Shown piece after piece: positions 37,317-46,690 of a stretch of 64,000 nt of DNA. The notes under the pieces were generated by a model, which had not been told where the DNA came from, searched no databases, and saw only the letters and a program-made list of their open reading frames with translations. How positions within the stretch are numbered: position 1 is the stretch's first letter; the number at the start of each line of letters is the position of its first letter. This DNA is from Poriferisodalis sp965208485 (GTDB lineage Bacteria; Actinomycetota; Acidimicrobiia; Acidimicrobiales; Poriferisodalaceae): NCBI RefSeq assembly GCF_965208485.1, contig NZ_OZ242344.1, positions 3,224,001 to 3,288,000 of the forward strand. Direction: 5' to 3'. A program made the translations under genes and the position numbers.

Positions 37317-38459
37317 TTGTCCGGCCAAACCCCGCTGACACTGGGAACCGAAGCTGTGGCTGAGATCATCGTCGAGCACGCGACCAAGTCGTTCGGGGGC
37401 AAGCGAGCGATCGACGACGTGAGCCTGACCGTCAGCGACGGCGAGTTCTTGGTCTTGCTTGGGCCGAGCGGGTGCGGCAAGACCACGCTGCTGCGCGCGA
37501 TCGCCGGACTCGGTCTGGTGGACTCCGGGCGCATCTCCATCGACGGACGCGATGTGACCTACTTGCCGCCGGGAGATCGCAAGATCTCGATGGTGTTTCA
37601 GAGCTACGCGATCTTCCCTCACATGTCGGTTCGCAACAACATCGGCTTCGGTTTGCGGATGACCAAGGCACCGAAGGAGTTGATTGACGAGCGGGTCGGC
37701 GAGGCGGCCGAACTGCTGCACATTGAAGAACTTCTCGACCGAAAGCCGAGCGCGATGAGCGGCGGCCAGCGACAGCGGGTCGCGGTCGCCCGCGCCTTGG
37801 CCATGAAGGCCGAGGTGCTCTTGATGGATGAGCCGCTGAGCAATCTCGACGCCTTGCTGCGGCTCGAGATGCGCGCCGAGCTCAAGCGCTTGCTGAGCGA
37901 GGTGAATGCGACGACGATGTATGTGACCCACGACCAGATCGAGGCGTTGAGCATGGGTGACCGCATCGCGGTCATGAAGGACGGGGTGCTGCAACAGGTC
38001 GAACGTCCCTCGGTGGTATACGAGAACCCGGCGAACGAGTTTGTCGGGGGCTTCATCGGCAATCCCCCGATGAACTTCCTCGACGGCGTCGTGGGTTGCG
38101 TCGATGGCCGTGTCTCCGTGGCTCTCGCAGGCCAGCCGATGCCGGTCGGATCTGCTTCGGCGGCACTCGATCGGTTCGACGGCCAGGCGATTCGGCTCGG
38201 GATGCGCGCCGAGAACATGGAGGCCTTGCACGCGCCCGCGTCCGATGCGCTGAGGGTCCGCGTAGCTGTCGTGGAGCCGCTCGGGTCTCAGAACCTGCTG
38301 ACAGTCACCTTGGGATCAGATGGCACGACCGGGCAACCGCTGAAGATCTCGACGCATCCGACGTTCACGGCATCCGTCGGGCAAGAGCTGTGGATCCGGT
38401 TTCCCTCCGACCAGATCCGCTGGATCGACCCGCAGACCGGAACTGTTCTCGATTCCTGA
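37317..38459 (+). CDS. Sugar ABC transporter ATPase (MalK/UgpC type)
   Basis: 380 aa from TTG 37317 (GTG 37356 is possible). Walker A LLGPSGCGKTTLL, Q-loop MVFQSYAIFPHMSVRNNIGFG, signature MSGGQRQRVAVARALA, Walker B VLLMDEPLSNLD and H-loop TMYVTHDQIEAL are all present. After about residue 245 comes a TOBE/OB regulatory domain as in MalK and UgpC. It powers the importer and completes a full CUT1-type transporter in the window. Confidence 0.95.
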   Translation: MSGQTPLTLGTEAVAEIIVEHATKSFGGKRAIDDVSLTVSDGEFLVLLGPSGCGKTTLLRAIAGLGLVDSGRISIDGRDVTYLPPGDRKISMVFQSYAIFPHMSVRNNIGFGLRMTKAPKELIDERVGEAAELLHIEELLDRKPSAMSGGQRQRVAVARALAMKAEVLLMDEPLSNLDALLRLEMRAELKRLLSEVNATTMYVTHDQIEALSMGDRIAVMKDGVLQQVERPSVVYENPANEFVGGFIGNPPMNFLDGVVGCVDGRVSVALAGQPMPVGSASAALDRFDGQAIRLGMRAENMEALHAPASDALRVRVAVVEPLGSQNLLTVTLGSDGTTGQPLKISTHPTFTASVGQELWIRFPSDQIRWIDPQTGTVLDS

Positions 38460-38733
38460 GAACGTGCGCACGGGAGTCCCGGTCGCTTCCGTGCCGTCAG
38501 GCGTGGAATCGAACTCGAACCACGTCACCGAGGTGCTGCCGCACGGCTTCCGCCGCCTTCGTTATGCCGCAGCGGTTGACCGGGCGATTATTGGCGAGTC
38601 CCCGCCGTCGGTGTTGAATGGCAGGGCGCTGCCGGGCGCCGGCAGTGCGTCGTCGGACTGAGCTCGGTCCCCGCGTCGATGCTTGGTCTCGTCGCCGGGG
38701 CTCGTGGCCCGCTGTCGGCATGCAGGCACAGCG
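38460..38733. other. Intergenic region without recognised gene
   Basis: About 270 bases after the ATPase gene. Short open frames here have no recognisable product. No terminator with a T-run was seen. Confidence 0.5.
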
Positions 38734-38762
38734 GGCGTTAGCTTCGCGGCGAAGCTGACGCC
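38734..38762 (+). repeat. Inverted repeat at the start of the CoA-transferase remnant
   Basis: Two 14-base arms, GGCGTTAGCTTCGC (38734-38747) and GCGAAGCTGACGCC (38749-38762), match at 13 of 14 positions with one base between them. It lies exactly where recognisable CoA-transferase homology begins. Confidence 0.6.
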
Positions 38763-39576
38763 GTATCGGATACTCGATCTCACCGACCACCGGGGCGCGA
38801 TGTGCTCCGCCATCCTGGGTTCGCTCGGCGCCGAGGTGATCCTCGTCGAAGGACCTGATGGCCGGGGGCGCCGCCGCCGCAGTCATGAACCTGACGGCAG
38901 GTCGCTCGAATGGTGGGCGCTGCGCCGGGGTGCGCGGAGCTGCGTCATCCATGATCGCAACGAGCTGTTGGAACTCGTCGCGGGTGCCGATGCGGTGATC
39001 GAATCGCCCGACCCCGGCCTGGGTCTCGACCACGACGAACTGCGCACGATCAATCCCGGCCTCGTGCACACCACGATCACCGCGTTCGGCAGCACCGGCC
39101 CGAAGACCGACTGGGCAGCGTCGGACCTCACCATCGCGGCGTCGGCATGCAGCGCCGCCATCACCGGCGATGCGGATCGGGCGCCGCTGCGCATCACGGC
39201 GCCGCAGAGCTGGCTGCACGCCGGTTCGCACGGGGCGGTGTACCCATGCGATCCCGGTGACGCAGACCCTGCCAACCCGCTCGAACCGCCGGACCCATGG
39301 GTGGCGATCGTCTGCGAGACCGAGCACCACTGGGAATCACTGTGCGAGGTCCTCGAAGCCGACGGTCATGCAGTTCCCGCCGAGCTCGCCGGCCTGGACG
39401 CACCAGGACGTGTTGCGCGCAGCGACGACATCGACGCCGTCGTCGGCGCCTGGGCCGCCGCACGCACCCCCGCCGAAACCGAGGCCGCCTTGCAGGCTGC
39501 AGGCATCCCCGCTCACGCCAACCAGAACGGGCTGGGTTGCCTCGTCGATCCGCAGCTCAACCACCGCGGCCACTGA
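38740..39576 (+). pseudogene. CaiB/BaiF-type CoA-transferase with internal deletion
   Basis: The N-terminal part is a good match to family III CoA-transferases (YRILDLTDHRGAMCSAILGSLGAEVILVEGPDGRGRRR, CVIHDRNELLELVAGADAVIES, LVHTTITAFGSTGPKTDWAASDLTIAAS). After SWLHAGSHGAVYPCDPGD the frame runs directly to DPWVAIVCETEHHWESLCEVL, which is a later part of the fold. The intervening section of 150 or more residues, including the catalytic Asp region, is missing. The end, VDPQLNHRGH, is also short of the usual C-terminus. The frame is open, but the protein cannot be a working transferase. Confidence 0.8.
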
Positions 39577-39740
39577 CGACACATCCCAGCCCACGAGATG
39601 TCGATCTGATGACGCATCACGCTCTCCATGACACCACTGCGCGTCACCCTATTGGGCCTCTTCGCCGGTGGCGTTCCCGTCTGTCAATGGTCACCCATGT
39701 TCGCAGGGAGGTGTGACTGAAGGAGATTCGACGAGTTCGG

Positions 39741-40616
39741 TCAGTTGAGCTGAGCCCATAGGCGCAGCGCCGCGTTGTTGAGCTGATCTGCCGCAGACCC
39801 GCCGAACCGCTCTGCGGCGGCCTCCAGCGTGCGTGCGCCCTCGTCGGGACGCCCCAAGGCTGACAGCGCCTGTCCGAGCCGGATGAACTCGGGCGGCGGG
39901 CAGTCCGGCAGTCGCGTGAGCAGCTCCAGGACGGCCAGTATCGAGGGCGCGCCGGGCTGGCGCATGTGCAGGGTGCGCAAGTTGTTCAGCATCCGCAGCA
40001 GGATCTGCGGCGCCGGGGTCGGTGCGAGCAACGAGTCATCGAAGGAGTGACGCGACTCGAATCTCTTGAAGATCTGCTGCGCGCCAACGCGGTCAACGAG
40101 GCGGCCGTCAAAGGCGTCGATGAACATGCCGGGATGCGGCGTGCCGACCAGGAAGTGCCCGGGCATTCCGACGCCATGCAGCTCGAGTCCCGCACGGCGA
40201 GCCACCTCGATGGTCACGACGGCGAGCGTGATCGGGATGCCCAGCCGCCGTGAGACCACCAAGTCCAAATAGCTGTTGGCCGGATCGGCGAAACGTCCCC
40301 GGTTCGGGCCGAAGCCCTCTTTGGCAAAGAGCAGATCTAGGACCGCCTCGGGGATCGGTTCGCGCACGGCAGCGCCAAGACGGTCCAGTTCAGCCAGAGT
40401 TGCGGCAGGGCCGACATCGCCACCACGGCAGTGCGCTGCAATGGCCAAGGCCGCTTGGTCCAGCGGAACCGGATCGCACGCCACCAATTCCGAGAAGGCA
40501 TCCAACGGCGCGGCAGCGGTGGCAGCAGCATCGGCGTCACCGTGGGCGGCCGCAGGGTCTGTGCTGGGGTGATCGTCTGGCCCTGCGTCGCCGTCAAAGT
40601 CCGAGGAAGGCGGCAT
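39741..40616 (-). CDS. SirB1-type transglutaminase-like / TPR protein
   Basis: 291 aa from ATG 40616 (MPPSSDFDG), with TACCGT 7 bases upstream on this strand; an upstream in-frame extension overlaps the divergent gene and has no homology. The SirB1_N transglutaminase-like core is seen (LDLLFAKEGFGPNRGRFADPANSYLDLVVSRRLGIPITLAVVTIEVARRAGLELHGVGMPGHFLVG), followed by helical repeats (LNNLRTLHMRQPGAPSILAVLELLTRLPDCPPPEFIRLGQAL). The catalytic Cys of transglutaminases is replaced, as in other members. Cellular role unknown. Confidence 0.85.
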   Translation of the reverse strand: MPPSSDFDGDAGPDDHPSTDPAAAHGDADAAATAAAPLDAFSELVACDPVPLDQAALAIAAHCRGGDVGPAATLAELDRLGAAVREPIPEAVLDLLFAKEGFGPNRGRFADPANSYLDLVVSRRLGIPITLAVVTIEVARRAGLELHGVGMPGHFLVGTPHPGMFIDAFDGRLVDRVGAQQIFKRFESRHSFDDSLLAPTPAPQILLRMLNNLRTLHMRQPGAPSILAVLELLTRLPDCPPPEFIRLGQALSALGRPDEGARTLEAAAERFGGSAADQLNNAALRLWAQLN

Positions 40617-40664
40617 CGCCACGACGGTACCGGCGATGCCTCGCTGGTTGATCGGGTTGGCGGC

Positions 40665-40670
40665 GATACT
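40665..40670 (+). promoter_or_regulatory. -10 box for the GDPD gene (leaderless start)
   Basis: GATACT 6 bases before the GTG at 40677. Faces the SirB1-type gene's own -10 (TACCGT, 40629-40624 on the minus strand), making a compact divergent promoter. Confidence 0.5.
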
Positions 40671-40676
40671 TGCGCT

Positions 40677-41498
40677 GTGACCTCGGTGCACCCCTTCCTG
40701 GACCATCGTGGGCCAGCGCCGATCGCGCACCGGGGCGGCAGCGCCATGTGGCCGCAGAACACGATGGCTGCGTTCGAGGGAGCGGTCCGACTCGGCTACC
40801 GCTTCCTGGAGACCGATGTGCAGGCCACGTCGGACGGCGTGCTGGCGGTGTTTCATGACCACGACTTGACGCCGGTCTCAAGCGGCCGGGGACAGATCTC
40901 GGAGATGACCTGGGCCGAAGTGAGCCATGCTCGCGTCGGCGGGGAGCCGATCCCCCGGCTCGAGGAATTGCTGGATGCGTTCGACGACGTGCGGATCAGC
41001 ATCGATCCCAAGACTGACACGTCGGTGGAACCGCTCATCGCGGCGCTGCGGCGTCCCGGCGTGCTCGATCGCGTCTGTGTCGGCTCGTTCTCCGACAACC
41101 GCTTGGCCCGCATGGACGAGGCACTCGGCGACGCGGTCTGTCTCAGCTTCAGCCCTCGCGAGATCGCCCGGCTGCGGGTGCTGAGCGCCTCTCCCTTGCG
41201 GAAGGCCCGCACGCTCCGCAGGCGGGACCGGCCCTTCCGCGGACGCATCGCCTCCATCCCGCTACGGCAGGGCGTGATCCCGCTCGCCACGCGCCGCCTT
41301 GTCGAATTCGCGCATCGCTCGGGGATTGCCGTGTACGCCTGGATCATCGACGATCCTGCCGAAATGCAGCGGCTGCTGGACCTCGGCATCGACGGCATCA
41401 TGACCGATGAGCCGAAGGTACTGACAGAGGTCATGGCCGCACGCGGCCTGTGGCCCCCGGCTGCAGACGGACCACCGGCAGAAGGGGCTCTGACATGA
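40677..41498 (+). CDS. Glycerophosphodiester phosphodiesterase family protein
   Basis: 273 aa TIM-barrel enzyme from GTG 40677. The family residues are PIAHRGGSAMWPQNTMAAFEGAVRLGYRFLETDVQATSDGVLAVFHDHDLTPVSSG (His-Arg, Glu-x-Asp, His), and the end VYAWIIDDPAEMQRLLDLGIDGIMTDEP. No signal peptide, so probably cytoplasmic; hydrolyses glycerophosphodiesters to glycerol-3-phosphate and alcohol. Its stop overlaps the next gene by 4 bases. Confidence 0.93.
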   Translation: MTSVHPFLDHRGPAPIAHRGGSAMWPQNTMAAFEGAVRLGYRFLETDVQATSDGVLAVFHDHDLTPVSSGRGQISEMTWAEVSHARVGGEPIPRLEELLDAFDDVRISIDPKTDTSVEPLIAALRRPGVLDRVCVGSFSDNRLARMDEALGDAVCLSFSPREIARLRVLSASPLRKARTLRRRDRPFRGRIASIPLRQGVIPLATRRLVEFAHRSGIAVYAWIIDDPAEMQRLLDLGIDGIMTDEPKVLTEVMAARGLWPPAADGPPAEGALT

Positions 41499-42901
41499 CC
41501 GGCGGCGCGATCATCGGGGCCGTTATCGACCGGCTGATCGGCATCGTCGGCGACGCCCACGTGCTGCGCGATCCCGATGTCACAGCGGGCTATTCGACCG
41601 ATTGGACTCGGCGCTTCGTCGGATCGACCCCGCTCGTGGTGCGCCCGGCCGACACCGCCCAGACCGCTGCGGTGATAGAGGTGCTGGCGGCCGCAGGCAT
41701 TGCGGTGGTCCCCCAAGGCGGCAACACCGGCTTGGTGGGCGGCAGCGTGCCGCTTCGAGGCGAGACGGTGCTGTCCATGCGGCGACTCTCCGAGTGCGAG
41801 CCGACCGACGAGCTTGCCGCCCAAGTCACCGTCGGGGCCGGCGCCACGCTCGCCGATGTCCAGGCCCACGTCGCCCCGAGCGGCTTGAGCGTCGGCGTGG
41901 ATCTCGCAGCGCGGGATTCGGCGACGATCGGCGGGATGGTCGCCACCAACGCCGGCGGCATCAACGTGCTGCGGTACGGCGCCATGCGCGCCCAAGTGGT
42001 CGGCATCGAGGCAGTGCTGGCGAGCGGCGCGATCGTCAGCCATCTGTCCGGCTTGGAGAAGGACAACACCGGCTACGACCTCGGCAGCCTGCTGGCCGGC
42101 AGCGAAGGCACCTTGGGAGTCATCACCCGGGTCCGGCTTCGGCTGCACCCCACCCAGACCGAGTGCGCCACGGCGCTGTTGGCGTTCGACTCCGCCCAGG
42201 ACGCGGTGGCCGCTGCCGCCGCGCTGCGGCGCAGCGTCAGCTCGTTGCACGCGCTCGAAGCAGTCTTCGACTCTGCGATGGCGCTCGTGTCGGCGCATCT
42301 CGGCGTGGCACCGCCGGTGGGCAGCGTGGGCGACGGCGCCACCGGAGCGGCGTGGCTCGTTGCCGAAGCCGCCGCTCGTTCCGATCCCAGCGACGAGCTC
42401 GGCGAGGCCGTGGCGGACCTGGAGGCTCTCGTCACCGACGCAGCGGTGGCGCTCGAACCTGCCGCACGGCAGCGCCTGTGGGCATTCCGCGAGAACGTCA
42501 CCGAAGCGATCTCCGCGGCGGGCATCCCGCACAAGCTGGACGTGACACTGCCGGCCGCTCAGCTTGCCGAATTCACCGAAGGCGTGCCCGGCGTCGTCCG
42601 GGCAGCCGATCCAGGGGCCCAGCCGCTGCTGTTCGGCCATCTCGGCGACGGCAACGTGCATGTCAACGTGCTCGGCCCTGCCGGGGCGGAGCCAGCCGAG
42701 AGCGTGGACGATGCCGTGCTGCACTACGTGGCCTCCCTCGGCGGGAGCATCTCGGCCGAGCACGGCATCGGCACGGCCAAGCTGTCCCAGCTGCATCTCA
42801 ACCGCACCCCAGCGGAGCTGGCAGCGTTCAGCGCCATCAAGCAGGCCCTCGACCCGGACCGGATGCTCAACCCGAACGTGCTGCTGCCGCAGCCGGGTTG
42901 A
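41495..42901 (+). CDS. FAD-linked oxidase, GlcD / D-2-hydroxyacid dehydrogenase type
   Basis: 468 aa from ATG 41495 (ATGA overlap). The PCMH-type FAD domain has PLVVRPADTAQTAAVIEVLAAAGIAVVPQGGNTGLVGGSVP and GATIGGMVATNAGG-like DSATIGGMVATNAGGINVLRYG, then the FAD_oxidase_C domain with the metal-binding HLGDGNVHVNVLGP (about 388-401) and the end AEHGIGTAKLSQLHLNRTP...LDPDRMLNPNVLL. Candidate substrates are D-2-hydroxyglutarate, D-lactate or glycolate; sequence does not decide. It may feed electrons to an ETF or quinone. Confidence 0.93.
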   Translation: MTGGAIIGAVIDRLIGIVGDAHVLRDPDVTAGYSTDWTRRFVGSTPLVVRPADTAQTAAVIEVLAAAGIAVVPQGGNTGLVGGSVPLRGETVLSMRRLSECEPTDELAAQVTVGAGATLADVQAHVAPSGLSVGVDLAARDSATIGGMVATNAGGINVLRYGAMRAQVVGIEAVLASGAIVSHLSGLEKDNTGYDLGSLLAGSEGTLGVITRVRLRLHPTQTECATALLAFDSAQDAVAAAAALRRSVSSLHALEAVFDSAMALVSAHLGVAPPVGSVGDGATGAAWLVAEAAARSDPSDELGEAVADLEALVTDAAVALEPAARQRLWAFRENVTEAISAAGIPHKLDVTLPAAQLAEFTEGVPGVVRAADPGAQPLLFGHLGDGNVHVNVLGPAGAEPAESVDDAVLHYVASLGGSISAEHGIGTAKLSQLHLNRTPAELAAFSAIKQALDPDRMLNPNVLLPQPG

Positions 42902-42935
42902 CGCATCGGGGCGACTCGGGTCTACCGTTCGATCC

Positions 42936-44534
42936 ATGAGCCGCTCCCGCCCGCAGGTACCGTTCGCGACCCGCTACGCCCGCAGCGGCATGGTGTGCAG
43001 TGTCGATCATCTTGCGAGCGACGCCGGGGTGACGCTGCTGCGGGCCGGCGGCGCCGCAGCAGACGCAGCAGTGGCCGCATCCGCCGTGCTCGCAGTCACC
43101 ACCCAGCACATGTGCGGTATGGGAGGCGACCTGTGGGCGCTGGTCCACCACGCACCGGGGCAGCCGCCCGCGGCGCTCAACGCCAGCGGCCGAGCCGGCA
43201 GCGGTGCCGATGCCTCCAGGCTGCGCGCCGAGGGCCGCACCCGGATGCGCTTCCGTTCCGACATCCGCAGCGTCCCTGTGCCGGGATGCGTCGACGGGTG
43301 GCTGGCCCTGCACGAACGGTTCGGGCGCGCACCGCTGTCGGAAGTGCTGGCCGCCGCCATCGACCTCGCAGACGGCGGCTTTCCCCTGTCGCCGCACGGG
43401 GCCGCAGCCACGTCGTTGCTCGAAGGCGCCGCCAACTCCGGGGACTATCCGGCCCCGAGCCGGCCAGGCGACCTCATCCGGCGCCCCGGAGCAGCAACCG
43501 CCTTGCGGGAGATCATCGACGGCGGGCGGGAGGCCTACTACGAAGGCGACTTCGGGCGCGACCTCATCGAGCTGGGCTGCGGCGAGTACAGCGCCGGCGA
43601 CTTGGCTCGCTCGCAGGCGGACTGGGTGACGCCGCTGTGCGCCTCGGCGTGGGGCCACACGATCTGGACGGTTCCTCCCAACTCGCAGGGTTACCTGACC
43701 CTGGCCGGTGCATGGATTGCCGACGGCCTGGACCTGCCTGCCGATCCCGACGAGCCGCTGTTCGCTCACCTGCTGGCCGAGGCCGCCAAGCAGGCAGGGT
43801 GGGACCGACCCGAAGTCCTGCACGACAGCGCAGACGGCGACGCGCTGATCTCGCCCGGCCGGCTGGCGGCGCGCCGGTCGGCGATCTCGCCGGATGCCGC
43901 TTCGCCGCTCGGCGCGGGAATCAGCACCGGCGACACGATGTATCTGGCGGCAGTCGACGCCGGACGCATGGGCGTCTCGCTCATCCAATCGAACGCGTCG
44001 GGCTGGGGCGTGGGGCTGTGGACCCCGACGCACCGGATCAGCCTGCACAACCGCGGCATCGGGTTCAGCCTCGACGAGAGTCATCCGGCCGAGTACGGAC
44101 CTGGCCGCCGACCGCCGCACACGCTGGCGCCGGCACTCGTCCAGCGAACCGACGGCACCCTGGGTGCGGTGGTGGGCACGATGGGCGGCGACGCCCAGCC
44201 CCAAGTCCTGCTGCAGGTGCTCGCCCGCTCGCTCGCCCTCGGCGAAGAGCCCGCGCAGGCCATCGGCGCGGGACGCTGGCGCTGGGGGGCGGCCGCCGGA
44301 ACCGGCTTCGACACATGGGCTGACCCCGCGAACCTGGAGCTGCGCATCGAGGGACACGCCGCTTGGGCCACGGCGGACGCGCTTGCCGATCTGGGACAGC
44401 GAGGCCACCGCGCGGGCGCCGACGGAGCGCACGACAACTCCTTCGGGCACGCCCACCTCATCGAAGTCCACGACGGCGTGCTCGCCGGCGCCGCCGATCC
44501 ACGAGCCTTGACCGGTTCAGCCGCCGGCTACTGA
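42936..44534 (+). CDS. Gamma-glutamyltransferase family protein
   Basis: 532 aa Ntn-hydrolase, start ATG 42936 with TACCGT 7 bases upstream. N-terminal GGT features (MVCSVDHLASDAGVTLLRAGGAAADAAVAASAVLAVTTQHMCGMGGDLWALV) and a self-cleavage/nucleophile region GISTGDTMYLAAVDAGRMGVSLIQS with a Thr at the expected site (about residue 332). No signal peptide is seen, unlike the classical periplasmic GGT. It may act on gamma-glutamyl compounds or as a cephalosporin-acylase-like amidase. Confidence 0.9.
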   Translation: MSRSRPQVPFATRYARSGMVCSVDHLASDAGVTLLRAGGAAADAAVAASAVLAVTTQHMCGMGGDLWALVHHAPGQPPAALNASGRAGSGADASRLRAEGRTRMRFRSDIRSVPVPGCVDGWLALHERFGRAPLSEVLAAAIDLADGGFPLSPHGAAATSLLEGAANSGDYPAPSRPGDLIRRPGAATALREIIDGGREAYYEGDFGRDLIELGCGEYSAGDLARSQADWVTPLCASAWGHTIWTVPPNSQGYLTLAGAWIADGLDLPADPDEPLFAHLLAEAAKQAGWDRPEVLHDSADGDALISPGRLAARRSAISPDAASPLGAGISTGDTMYLAAVDAGRMGVSLIQSNASGWGVGLWTPTHRISLHNRGIGFSLDESHPAEYGPGRRPPHTLAPALVQRTDGTLGAVVGTMGGDAQPQVLLQVLARSLALGEEPAQAIGAGRWRWGAAAGTGFDTWADPANLELRIEGHAAWATADALADLGQRGHRAGADGAHDNSFGHAHLIEVHDGVLAGAADPRALTGSAAGY

Positions 44535-46670
44535 TCAGCTCGCTGAGCCGTCTGCGTTGGCATCATCGTCGTCAGGCAACTCGTCCTGTGAGTCTCCGGA
44601 GATCTCGGATTCGTCGCTGTCCGGTGCCTCACTGCCGGAACCAGCCTCGCCGTCGGGTGACTCGTCTTGTCGAGCGAGAGCTTCGAGGTCGACCCCAAGG
44701 CAGGGGTCGTCGGGATAGCGAGGCTCGCCGGTGTCGCGTTCTCCGGGCTTTTCGGTGCATTCGAGCGGCGGGCACTCCACGATGGTGCCGTCGGCGCGCT
44801 CGCTGCCATCGTCGACCACCTCCACCTCCACCTCCGCCTCGGCATCGTCGGTCGGCTTCGGCATACCGACCGGCAGCCGACCGTCTTGCCCGGGCGGTGA
44901 CGACGCGAGCAACGGATCGATGCACTGTCTGGGCACTGAGCGGGCGCCATCGCAATTGCGTCCTTGCTCGGGCCGGTACCGCGCCCAGAACGTGTCCAGT
45001 TCGACCTGACCGCCTGCGAATGCACGCGTCACCTCTGTCCGGACGCGTCGGCAGAAGTCCCGCATTTCCTCCTCGGACTCTGAGATCGTCACCTCGACGT
45101 TGCTGGTCGAGTACAGGTCCACGGTGATCGAGGTGTCGGTGTAGGACGGCCAGATCAACACGCCATGGGGCGTGGGGTTGGTGAAGCGCAGATCGGGCTT
45201 GGGATAGGAGATCGTCGGATCGAGTCCATAGGGGTAGCGGCTGAGATACAGCGAATGCATCTGGTACTCGTCGATGGTCATGCCTGCCCGAATGAGGGCA
45301 TTGAAGATCGTCGTGGCGAACTGCGACACCCCGCCACCGATGTCGTCGATGACGACGCCGTGCTCGATGAAGCCGCCTTCCACGAATCCCTTCGCCTCGG
45401 TGCGGCGGCCGACATGTCCGTTCAGCGACAGACTCCGGCCCGGCCCGACCACAACGCCGCGCATCAGGTCAGCGAAGCGCTGGATGTTGGTCACGCGGGA
45501 CTCGCAGCACGCATGCCCGGTCGTGAACGTCGCCACGAGCTCGACCATCCCGAGCGACTCCAAGTACGCCTGAGCCTCGCGGCTCACTGCCGGACGTGAC
45601 GGCAATGCGACCGGACTCTCGACACGAGACGCCAACGCCTCGACGACCATCGCTCCCGCCGTGTCCGCGCAGCACGCCGCGCCGCCGTCATTCGCCATCG
45701 CTCTCGGCACGCCATCCACCACTTCCATCTCCGCCGCAGCGAACGGGGCAGACTGCGCCGCGAAGATCTCTTCGAGGTAGCGAACGACTGCCGACTCATC
45801 CAGGGTGACGACCGGGGGCGATGCCTCGTAATCCAGGATCAGCCAGTCCGCAATCGTCTCGAGCGTCAGTTCGCGGGACTCGTCTTGGTAAGACACGACG
45901 AGACTGCGCCCGTATCGCTCCTGGGCCTCGTCTGTCGCCTGCCCGAGTTCGGTTGCGCTGGCAGGGAGTTCGGCTCTTTCGATGTCTGCCTCGATCTCCA
46001 TCCGGCTGAGCGAGGCGGCAATGCCCTCGAGAACCTCATCCACGACAGCGTCTGCGTCGACAGCCCCGCCGGGCTCACCCAGCGAGACAGCAAGGGTGCT
46101 GTCGACGACGATGACCGACGGCGGCGTCGCGGTCAGCTCCAGCTCAAAGGCGCTGCCGAGCACAGCGTGAGCCGCCGACCGCTCGACACGGTACCAGCGT
46201 TCGGAAAACTGCGGATCCGTCGGCAGCGCGGACCATCCCGGCATCGACGCGCTCTCGGCGTCAGCGTCCGCAGACCGCCGCCGCTTGACGGCGTCGAAGG
46301 TGGCGCCGATGTCAAGCGCGATGCCGAGGTCGGCCATCGTCAGGCGCGCTTCCCCGACCTCAGTACGCACCACGACGGGAGTGCCCGCCAACTCTGCGGC
46401 AAGCCTGGCGATGCGAAGCCGCAGTTCGCCAGAACTTACCCCAGTCGGCGTGGCGGCCTCAGTGGTCGGTACGACTGCCGGTCCCTGGGTGGCGGCCGGC
46501 CCGTCAGTTGTCACCGGTGGCGTCGAGACAGGAGCATCACGCGGATCCCCGGACACGACAGCGACTGCTGCAGCGATCACTGCAACCAAAATCGCCGCCG
46601 CCGCGCTGACGATCGACCACTTCGAAGCCCGCGACGGCCAGCGCACGATGCGAAAGCGTACGGGTCGCAC
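44535..46670 (-). CDS. VanW-family cell-wall-associated membrane protein
   Basis: 711 aa. One N-terminal membrane helix (SIVSAAAAILVAVIAAAVAVV, about 19-39), a Thr/Pro-rich linker, two peptidoglycan-binding_4-like regions, and the VanW domain (about 385-520: FTTGHACCESRVTNIQRFADLMRGVVVGPGRSLSLNGHVGRRTEAKGFVEGGFIEHGVVIDDIGGGVSQFATTIFNALIRAGM). The last 120 residues are very acidic (EAEVEVEVVDDGSE...SDESEISGDSQDELPDDDDAN). Two vicinal Cys pairs (AACCADT, HACCESR) are notable. Anchored in the membrane with the bulk outside; role in envelope biology inferred from the domain. Confidence 0.9.
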   Translation of the reverse strand: MRPVRFRIVRWPSRASKWSIVSAAAAILVAVIAAAVAVVSGDPRDAPVSTPPVTTDGPAATQGPAVVPTTEAATPTGVSSGELRLRIARLAAELAGTPVVVRTEVGEARLTMADLGIALDIGATFDAVKRRRSADADAESASMPGWSALPTDPQFSERWYRVERSAAHAVLGSAFELELTATPPSVIVVDSTLAVSLGEPGGAVDADAVVDEVLEGIAASLSRMEIEADIERAELPASATELGQATDEAQERYGRSLVVSYQDESRELTLETIADWLILDYEASPPVVTLDESAVVRYLEEIFAAQSAPFAAAEMEVVDGVPRAMANDGGAACCADTAGAMVVEALASRVESPVALPSRPAVSREAQAYLESLGMVELVATFTTGHACCESRVTNIQRFADLMRGVVVGPGRSLSLNGHVGRRTEAKGFVEGGFIEHGVVIDDIGGGVSQFATTIFNALIRAGMTIDEYQMHSLYLSRYPYGLDPTISYPKPDLRFTNPTPHGVLIWPSYTDTSITVDLYSTSNVEVTISESEEEMRDFCRRVRTEVTRAFAGGQVELDTFWARYRPEQGRNCDGARSVPRQCIDPLLASSPPGQDGRLPVGMPKPTDDAEAEVEVEVVDDGSERADGTIVECPPLECTEKPGERDTGEPRYPDDPCLGVDLEALARQDESPDGEAGSGSEAPDSDESEISGDSQDELPDDDDANADGSAS

Positions 46671-46690
46671 TGCACTCGCCGCCTTCAGCC

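Noticed and set aside
38495..38530. A tRNA-like GGAATCGAACTCGAACC stretch
   Set aside because: Resembles a reversed T-arm, but there is no cloverleaf, anticodon arm or acceptor stem around it.
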